Origin: CAZSNT01 sp964607765
GTDB taxonomy: Bacteria; Verrucomicrobiota; Lentisphaeria; Oligosphaerales; JABHEG01
Length of the DNA: 11,140 bases
Direction: 5' to 3'
Assembly (NCBI GenBank): GCA_964607765.1
Contig: CAZSNT010000251.1
Coordinates: forward strand, 1-11,140
How positions within the stretch are numbered: the stretch's first letter is position 1; each line of letters starts with the position of its first letter. The notes beneath the pieces were generated by a model that had not been told where the DNA came from, did not search any database, and was given only the letters and a program-made list of their open reading frames with translations. Positions 6,460 through 11,140 of this stretch are shown here, in pieces. The position numbers were made by a program, and so were the translations under genes.

Positions 6460-8046
6460 TCAATCGGGATCGGGCGTGTCGCGTGGTGCTGCGGGAAGGT
6501 CCAGGTGGAAACGGGTGTAGTTGCCGGGCGAGCTTTCCACTTGGAGCTGGCCGCCATGGTCGCGCACGATGCCGTAGCTGATCGCTAGACCCAGTCCGGC
6601 GCTCAGCGCCCGCGACTTGGTCGTAAAAAAGGGATCGAAGAGGCGATCCCGGATCTCCTCAGGGATACCGTTGCCGCTGTCCTCGACAGTCGTCCGGACC
6701 CAGAGCTTGCCGTCCCGCTCGATGCTCCGAGCGATCACCTTGATGCGTTTCTCGGGATCATATCCCGCGAACCGCTCGTTGAGCGCATCCCGGGCGTTGG
6801 TTACCAGGTTCATCAGTACCTGCTGGATCTGTCGGCTTCGGCAGTTCACCTCCGGCAGCCCCTCGCTGATGTCCAACTCGAGTGCGATCTGGTCGCAGCG
6901 CACGATGGTCCGGATGAGGGAAAGCGTAGCGTCCAGGATTTCAGTGAGCTTGACCCGGTCTCGCTTCTGGGCCTCCTGACGCGAGAAGGCGAGCAGGTTG
7001 CGCACAATTCCTGCCACGCGTTCGGTCTCCCGCATAATCTCCTGGGCATAGTCCTCCAGTTCGCCGCCCTCGCTGCCCAAGCCGTCCGCGATCAGCTGTG
7101 CGTAGTTCATGATCCCATTGATCGGGTTGTTGATCTCATGCGCCACGCCACCTGCCAGCGTGCCGATGGATGCCAGTCTCTGCTTCTGCCGAAGCTGGCT
7201 TTCGAGAGAACGCCGTTGCTTCTCGGCCTCCTCGCGTTCGCCGATCTCTCTGCGCAACTCTTCATTCGCCTGGCGCAGTTCGCCCGTTCGGCGCTCAACG
7301 AGTTCCTTGAGGTGCTCGCGATGCTCGCGCAGCTCGGTGTCGCTGTCCTGGATCCGGGTCAGCATGGCATTGAATCCGGCGACCAGAACGCCGATCTCGT
7401 CCCCGCCCTGCCCGTGTTCGGAGGCCCGGACCGAGTAGTCGCCGTGTTTTGAAATCTGCTCGGCGGTCCCCGTCAGACTGGTGATCGGCGCCGAGATAAG
7501 GCCTTGGAGTTTCCACGCAAGAAGCAGTGCTACGCAGACAGCACCGGCAAACACTGCGACCGTGACGCCGGCGTGGTGTCTGAGTCGCGAGTGGAGCCGA
7601 CTCAGGCCGTGTCGGATGTAAACCGTCCCAATCCTCTCGCCGTCCAGAATGACGGGTTGCGAGAGGCAGAGCGCACCATCCTCGAATTGCGGCGCCGTCA
7701 GCGGCGGGGGAGCGCCCGGCACAAGCTGGTTGCTGCCTTCGCGTCGATAGGAGGCGAACATCTGTCCGTCCCTGTCATAGACCCCGGCAAAGAGCACACC
7801 CGATTTGGCCCCGAAGGCGAAGAGTGTCTCCTTGGCTGCTTGCTGATCGCTGAAAGTCAGAGGCGCTGACACGTTGAGGGCGGCAATCTGGGCCAACGTA
7901 GTAAGATCCTGGATCAGGGCGCGACGAAGCAGCGTCACATCCGTGAGGAACAGCGCCGTGGATACGAGCAGTGCGGCGGAGTAGCTCACCAGCAAGCTGA
8001 TGAGTGTGATTTTCCACTTGATTGACATGTGTCGGAAGACAATCAT
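6460..8046 (-). CDS. CHASE8-HAMP sensor histidine kinase
   Basis: A 528-residue inner-membrane sensor kinase. TM1 is about 12-35 and TM2 about 158-178. The periplasmic loop between them resembles the CHASE8 input domain of YfiN/TpbB (NVSAPLTFSDQQAAKETLFAFGA, then LFAGVYDRDGQMFASY). HAMP follows at about 179-232, then a charged coiled coil (235-290). The HisKA domain has the phospho-acceptor His303 in LAGGVAHEINNPINGI. The ATPase domain shows the N box (NLVTNARDA, 413-421), G1 (DSGNGIP), F (FDPFFTTK) and G2 (AGLGLAI) motifs, all intact. There is no receiver domain and no response regulator in the window. The gene starts 16 bp after the receptor stop with no clear Shine-Dalgarno, so translational coupling is likely; Met7 (8028) is an alternative start. 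It is the last gene of the operon. Confidence 0.93.
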   Translation of the reverse strand: MIVFRHMSIKWKITLISLLVSYSAALLVSTALFLTDVTLLRRALIQDLTTLAQIAALNVSAPLTFSDQQAAKETLFAFGAKSGVLFAGVYDRDGQMFASYRREGSNQLVPGAPPPLTAPQFEDGALCLSQPVILDGERIGTVYIRHGLSRLHSRLRHHAGVTVAVFAGAVCVALLLAWKLQGLISAPITSLTGTAEQISKHGDYSVRASEHGQGGDEIGVLVAGFNAMLTRIQDSDTELREHREHLKELVERRTGELRQANEELRREIGEREEAEKQRRSLESQLRQKQRLASIGTLAGGVAHEINNPINGIMNYAQLIADGLGSEGGELEDYAQEIMRETERVAGIVRNLLAFSRQEAQKRDRVKLTEILDATLSLIRTIVRCDQIALELDISEGLPEVNCRSRQIQQVLMNLVTNARDALNERFAGYDPEKRIKVIARSIERDGKLWVRTTVEDSGNGIPEEIRDRLFDPFFTTKSRALSAGLGLAISYGIVRDHGGQLQVESSPGNYTRFHLDLPAAPRDTPDPD

Positions 8047-8062
8047 GGGCAGACCGGGGAGG

Positions 8063-10111
8063 CTAGAATGTGCAACGCAACATGGCGTAGATCCGTCGTT
8101 CCGTTTCTGTGGGTTGTGTCTTGAGGATCATCGAGGAAGCGTATTCGGACGTTCCGTGCTCGCGCAGGTTCTGGCACACGAGCGTGAGCTGGACATTCTC
8201 GGCAGCGTGCCACGTCAGGCTGGCATCCACCTCCAGGTACTTGTCGACGTCCACCGCCTGATTGACGTAGCGGAGCCACGCTGAGAACTCCAGATTGCCC
8301 GGCAGTTGCATGGTGGACAGAACGCTGGCCTGGTTCTGCGGCAGGTCATCCTCGAAGTTCTCCTGTGTGAACACGTCGTTGCTGCGTCCTCGCTCGTGCA
8401 GGATGAGGCGCATGAATGTGTGCGAAGCCTTCACCCGCCACCACGGGCGCACCTGCCACTGAGCGGCTGTCTCAATGCCGTAGGCTTCGCCATAGATGTT
8501 GTTGTCGAGCACGAATGGGATGGGCGGCACCAGACCTTGAGGCTCGACGGACTGCAGGTCGCTGTAGTCGTTGTAGAACGCAGCGAAGTCCAAGACCAGG
8601 GACTTGGCGGCTTGGACGCGGTATCCCATCTCGTAAGCGATGACATTCTCCGAGTCATAGCTGTCGTCGCCGCGCATCGTGATGGGGATCGGGGGTACTG
8701 CAGGCAGCACGGCCTGCAGCAGCATGGTTTGCTCGACGCGGGAGGGTGTGCGCACGGCCCGAGACACGGCAGCCCACAGCGTCTGCCGCGGCGTGGGCCG
8801 GTAGGAGAGCCGCGCTGTAGGCTGGATTTCCGTGCCCGTGTAGTCGTTGTGTTCGATCTTGGTGCCGAGCGTCAAGCTCAGGCGTTCCGGAATCAGGGCG
8901 ATCTCGTCCTGCACGAACGCCGTCACCAGATGATCGTCCTGCTTGTCACGCTGCAGCGTCAACGTCTGAGACTCACGCAAGTCGTCCGTGGTGAAGCGAT
9001 ATCCAACCCCCCACATCAGGTCATGGGTCTCCGCCCACGGAAATCGGTGCTGGAAGTCGATGTCGAAGGTGTTCCGCTTCTCGCCCACAGTCAACTCTGA
9101 GCGCTCGGTGCGGTCGTAATACAGTTGCAGGGCGAGATCCGATTCTTCCTGCAGCAGGCGTTCCCAACGCAGCAGCACGTTGCCTCCCGACACGTCAACG
9201 TCCTCGGTCATGTCTGTGGTGAACGTGGGCGGGGCCAGGAAATTGGGCACGAACACGCGTTGGCCGATGTCGCCGTCGTAGTAATCACCGCACAGCGTGA
9301 GTGAATCGCGTGCGGTCACGTCCCAGTCCAAGCGGAACCCGCCACGCCGCATACGCCAGTTGTCGTCGCCTTCCTCATTGTCGGCCAGGCCGCCGGCGTC
9401 CCTTTCAAAGCCCTTCGCGTAGACACGGTAGTGTGCATCCTCGCCGACAACCCCGCCGTAGCGAATGCTGCCAGTGCCGCGTTCCTCCGTGCCCGCACCG
9501 AGGACAAGCAGGCCGCCCTGGGTGTCAGCTGCACGCTTGGTAACGACATTGACAACACCATTGACGGCGTTCGCGCCCCACATTGCGCCTCCCGGCCCGC
9601 GAATGACCTCGATGCGCTCAATGTCTTCGAGCACGAAGTCCTGTATCTCCCAGAAAACTCCGGAGAACAGTGGCGTGTAGGCGGTCCGGCCGTCGATCAG
9701 AACGAGCATGTGCCTGGCGAACCGACCGTCGAACCCCCGGGCAGCGATGGCCCACTTGTTTGCCTCCATGCGAGCCACCTGCAGGCCGGGAACAAGCCGC
9801 AGCGCATCCGCAATGGTCGTCGCGCCCGACTGACGGATGTCCTCCTGTGTCACCACATGGATCGCGGCGGGCGCAGAGCGGACCGATTCAGCCTTTCGCG
9901 ATACCAGCGACACCTCAATGTCCATCAACTCCTCGATGCTGAGCTCAAACACATCCCGGTGCGGTCCGGCCGGGGACGCCGCCTGAACGCGGGCCCGGCC
10001 GCTGCCCTGCTGCGCAAACAGCAACAGCGGCGCCAAGCAGAGCAAGGCGGCAAGGGTATGGGAGGAATGACGCGGAGGCATCCACCTGAAGTCAGCACGT
10101 TTAGTACACAT
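8063..10111 (-). CDS. TonB-dependent outer-membrane receptor
   Basis: A 682-residue outer-membrane beta-barrel. Residues 1-34 contain a signal peptide (hydrophobic LAALLCLAPLLLFA). Residues 54-72 (VFELSIEELMDIEVSLVSR) are the N-terminal segment typical of the receptor subfamily found beside YfiR-like genes. The plug spans about 75-190 (APAAIHVVTQEDI, GATTIADALRLVPGLQVAR, RHMLVLIDGR, IERIEVIRGPGGAMWGANAVNGVVNVVTK split across the domain). The rest is barrel, with alternating aromatic strands and the terminal aromatic residue (AMLRCTF) expected for outer-membrane insertion. AAGGAGG 7 nt upstream fixes the start at 10111; Met11 is less likely. It lies 26 bp after the YfiR-like gene and 16 bp before the kinase. 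The ligand is unknown. TonB/ExbB/ExbD are not in the window. A signalling rather than uptake role is suggested by the neighbours. Confidence 0.95.
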   Translation of the reverse strand: MCTKRADFRWMPPRHSSHTLAALLCLAPLLLFAQQGSGRARVQAASPAGPHRDVFELSIEELMDIEVSLVSRKAESVRSAPAAIHVVTQEDIRQSGATTIADALRLVPGLQVARMEANKWAIAARGFDGRFARHMLVLIDGRTAYTPLFSGVFWEIQDFVLEDIERIEVIRGPGGAMWGANAVNGVVNVVTKRAADTQGGLLVLGAGTEERGTGSIRYGGVVGEDAHYRVYAKGFERDAGGLADNEEGDDNWRMRRGGFRLDWDVTARDSLTLCGDYYDGDIGQRVFVPNFLAPPTFTTDMTEDVDVSGGNVLLRWERLLQEESDLALQLYYDRTERSELTVGEKRNTFDIDFQHRFPWAETHDLMWGVGYRFTTDDLRESQTLTLQRDKQDDHLVTAFVQDEIALIPERLSLTLGTKIEHNDYTGTEIQPTARLSYRPTPRQTLWAAVSRAVRTPSRVEQTMLLQAVLPAVPPIPITMRGDDSYDSENVIAYEMGYRVQAAKSLVLDFAAFYNDYSDLQSVEPQGLVPPIPFVLDNNIYGEAYGIETAAQWQVRPWWRVKASHTFMRLILHERGRSNDVFTQENFEDDLPQNQASVLSTMQLPGNLEFSAWLRYVNQAVDVDKYLEVDASLTWHAAENVQLTLVCQNLREHGTSEYASSMILKTQPTETERRIYAMLRCTF

Positions 10112-10118
10112 TTCCGGG

Positions 10119-10125
10119 CCTCCTT
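10119..10125 (-). promoter_or_regulatory. ribosome binding site of the TonB-dependent receptor
   Basis: AAGGAGG on the minus strand, 7 nt before the ATG at 10111, inside the 26-bp gap after the YfiR-like gene. It is the strongest Shine-Dalgarno in the operon and suggests high receptor synthesis. Confidence 0.85.
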
Positions 10126-10137
10126 CTCGCAGTTGAG

Positions 10138-10737
10138 TCAGGGCGCCTCTCCGCCGTCCGTGATGGTTGCCAGTTTCAGCAGTCTCGAGCTGACCTGCAG
10201 ACCGTGCCGGGCTGCCAACTCGGGGTTGATGCTGAATTGAAGTCGGTTCCGTTCACTGAAGAAACGAATCATGGCTCGAGACGCATCGGGTCGTCCTGCC
10301 TCGCTGACTGTGAGGATTGGCTTCCCCTCCAGACCGCCAAGAATGCGCGCGACAAGGCGGGCGCCTCCGGTGTTGAGGAAGAGGATGTGGCACTGCTGCG
10401 CGTCTTCGAGCGTCCGGCATGTCCTGATCGTCAGTTGCCGGCCACGCGCTGTCTTGCCGCGGACCTGCTCCAGAGCTGTGTCGAACGGGACAGGGTCAAG
10501 CACGCCCAACACGAGGGGAGTGTCGGGGCCGTCGAAAGCGGTTTCCGGCCAGTCGACGAACTTAGCGAAGTTGTAGAGGAACGCGGCCTTGACGCGGTAC
10601 TCGGGGACAGGCCCATGCTGACCGCCGTACGCAGACAGCAGACAGAGCGTGGCAAGAAAGGCCATCAGCAGGGAGCGGCAAGCCGCCGCTGACTGCTTAG
10701 GAAACGAGTCACGGATGGCCGGGCGCAACGAATCCAT
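10138..10737 (-). CDS. YfiR-like (DUF4154) periplasmic regulator
   Basis: A 199-residue exported protein of the YfiR/DUF4154 family. In Pseudomonas aeruginosa, YfiR is a periplasmic repressor that binds the input domain of the inner-membrane sensor YfiN. Family hallmarks are visible: EYRVKAAFLYNFAKFVDWP (46-64), the middle CHILFLN region, ILTVSE (141-146), and the C-terminal SINPELAARHGLQVSSRLLKLA (169-190). Cys107 and Cys116 could form a disulfide. The signal peptide is the run LLMAFLATLCLLSAYGG (23-39), preceded by an unusually long basic N-region if translation begins at Met1; Met25 would give a shorter one, but neither start has a good Shine-Dalgarno. It is the first gene of the operon, about 28 nt behind the inferred transcription start. 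With the CHASE8 kinase downstream, it probably restrains or relays to that kinase (inference). Confidence 0.92.
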   Translation of the reverse strand: MDSLRPAIRDSFPKQSAAACRSLLMAFLATLCLLSAYGGQHGPVPEYRVKAAFLYNFAKFVDWPETAFDGPDTPLVLGVLDPVPFDTALEQVRGKTARGRQLTIRTCRTLEDAQQCHILFLNTGGARLVARILGGLEGKPILTVSEAGRPDASRAMIRFFSERNRLQFSINPELAARHGLQVSSRLLKLATITDGGEAP

Positions 10738-10742
10738 CTTCT

Positions 10743-10808
10743 ACGCACTCTGCGAATTCCCCCTCGGTGTTAGTCTACAAGCACCTGAAAAGGATGTCAA
10801 GAGTGCGT
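10743..10808. promoter_or_regulatory. 9-bp inverted repeat bracketing the operon promoter (possible operator)
   Basis: ACGCACTCT at 10743-10751 is the exact reverse complement of AGAGTGCGT at 10800-10808. One copy abuts the -35 hexamer and the other lies in the leader just before the start codon, with centres 57 bp apart. This could be a pair of binding sites for a regulator that bridges the promoter, or chance. Confidence 0.3.
10772..10800 (-). promoter_or_regulatory. sigma70-like promoter of the yfiR-like/receptor/kinase operon
   Basis: On the minus strand a perfect TTGACA (10795-10800) and TAGACT (10772-10777, 4/6 of the -10 consensus) are exactly 17 nt apart. Transcription would start near 10765, giving a leader of about 28 nt. 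It is the best promoter match seen in the window and is flanked by a 9-bp inverted repeat. Confidence 0.65.
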
Positions 10809-10854
10809 GATCCGCCGCCGTAACTCCTCAGTCTCGTGTGGCATCCGCACCCCC

Positions 10855-11082
10855 CAATGCTATTAACTTCCTCCCATCGGTGGACTTCTGCTGCGTTCTA
10901 TCGGACCGACCCGACGATTAGGGTGAAAGATTAGGGCGAAAGATCAGGGGCACACCCTCCCGAACCCTAATCTTTCCCCCTATTCTTTTGCCCTAATCTC
11001 TTGCGGACAGTACCAGCGTGACCGTGCGGCGGGCAGTCAGAACACGCCAGTGTGCACGCTCCACAGAAAGTTGATAGCATTG
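10855..11082. mobile_element. MITE-like element E2 (228 bp, non-coding)
   Basis: The left end is CAATGCTATTAACTTCCTC (10855-10873), identical over 19 bp to the left end of E1. The right end is GAAAGTTGATAGCATTG (11066-11082), one base different from the right end of E1. The interior is unrelated to E1 but has the same plan: inverted arms made of a short tandem unit (10916-10998), here 13 nt long. The flanks 10874-10915 and 10999-11065 show nothing I recognise. No ORF, no transposase, and no clear target-site duplication. It lies upstream of the operon promoter, followed by C9 (11086-11094) and the right REP-like hairpin. Confidence 0.6.
10916..10998. repeat. inverted 13-nt tandem repeat arms of E2
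   Basis: GATTAGGG-type units begin at 10916, 10929 and 10942, exactly 13 nt apart (GATTAGGGYGAAA). On the other side CCCTAATC-type units begin at 10965, 10978 and 10991, again 13 nt apart. The two 34-nt arms pair at 29 of 34 positions around a 15-nt loop (10950-10964), giving a strong hairpin on either strand. Confidence 0.85.
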
Positions 11083-11090
11083 CCGCCCCC

Positions 11091-11119
11091 CCCCGTAGCC
11101 CGGCTCTCCTGAGCCGGGT
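11091..11119 (+). repeat. REP-like GTAG hairpin, right copy
   Basis: CCCC, then GTAG (11095-11098), an 8-bp perfect stem (11099-11106 with 11111-11118) and a TCCT loop. It is the exact reverse complement of positions 1-29, so the two copies face each other across the whole window. The remaining 21 bases to the window end show nothing. Confidence 0.7.
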
Positions 11120-11140
11120 GTCCCGCCGTGCCTACGGATA

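Noticed and set aside
8306..9100. Plus-strand open frames opposite the receptor and the YfiR-like gene, including 9431-10240
   Set aside because: They lie fully or largely inside genes with clear family motifs on the other strand and show none of their own.
10916..10998. CRISPR array or telomere-like TTAGGG repeat
   Set aside because: The units are 13 nt without spacers and are arranged as two inverted arms, which fits neither a CRISPR array nor a telomere.
2108..11082. Composite transposon bounded by E1 and E2
   Set aside because: Neither element encodes a transposase and nothing between them is typical cargo. Two dispersed small elements is the simpler reading.

Overview
This is GC-rich bacterial chromosome with no tRNA, rRNA, CRISPR or phage gene. 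Secreted S1 sulfatase, a very large secreted protein resembling the DUF6288 family, and a type II pseudopilin-like protein of the 'NHGG..GNVL.VD' class together suggest a polysaccharide-degrading member of the PVC group (Lentisphaerota, Kiritimatiellota or Planctomycetota) or a neighbouring phylum. That assignment is inference from gene content, not from a marker gene.

Layout. Positions 1-148 hold a REP-like GTAG hairpin and GC-rich sequence without a gene. A sulfatase (149-1981, minus) reads leftward. The gap 1982-2417 holds its probable promoter and a 149-bp MITE-like element (E1). A pseudopilin-like gene (from 2418, plus) is interrupted by an in-frame UGA at 2793, after which the same frame continues with recognisable family sequence to 3077. 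It converges on the large PDZ/DUF6288-like/HEAT/jelly-roll protein (3135-6266, minus). Next is a compact minus-strand operon read from right to left: YfiR-like periplasmic protein (10138-10737), TonB-dependent receptor (8063-10111), CHASE8-HAMP histidine kinase (6460-8046). A strong sigma70-like promoter precedes it. The last 400 bp hold a second element (E2, 10855-11082) with the same ends as E1 but different contents, then a C9 tract, then a second REP-like hairpin that is an exact inverted copy of the one at position 1.

How the genes may work together. The three-gene operon looks like a transenvelope signalling unit: outer-membrane receptor, periplasmic YfiR regulator, and an inner-membrane sensor whose input half resembles YfiN but whose output is a histidine kinase rather than a diguanylate cyclase. 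No response regulator is present in the window. The sulfatase and the large protein are exported and plausibly act on (sulfated) polysaccharide, but their substrates cannot be read from the sequence.

The most unusual signals are the two related non-coding elements, which carry short-unit tandem repeats as inverted arms (7-nt units in E1, 13-nt units in E2) between shared terminal inverted repeats, and the UGA-interrupted pseudopilin, which has a hairpin just downstream of the UGA.
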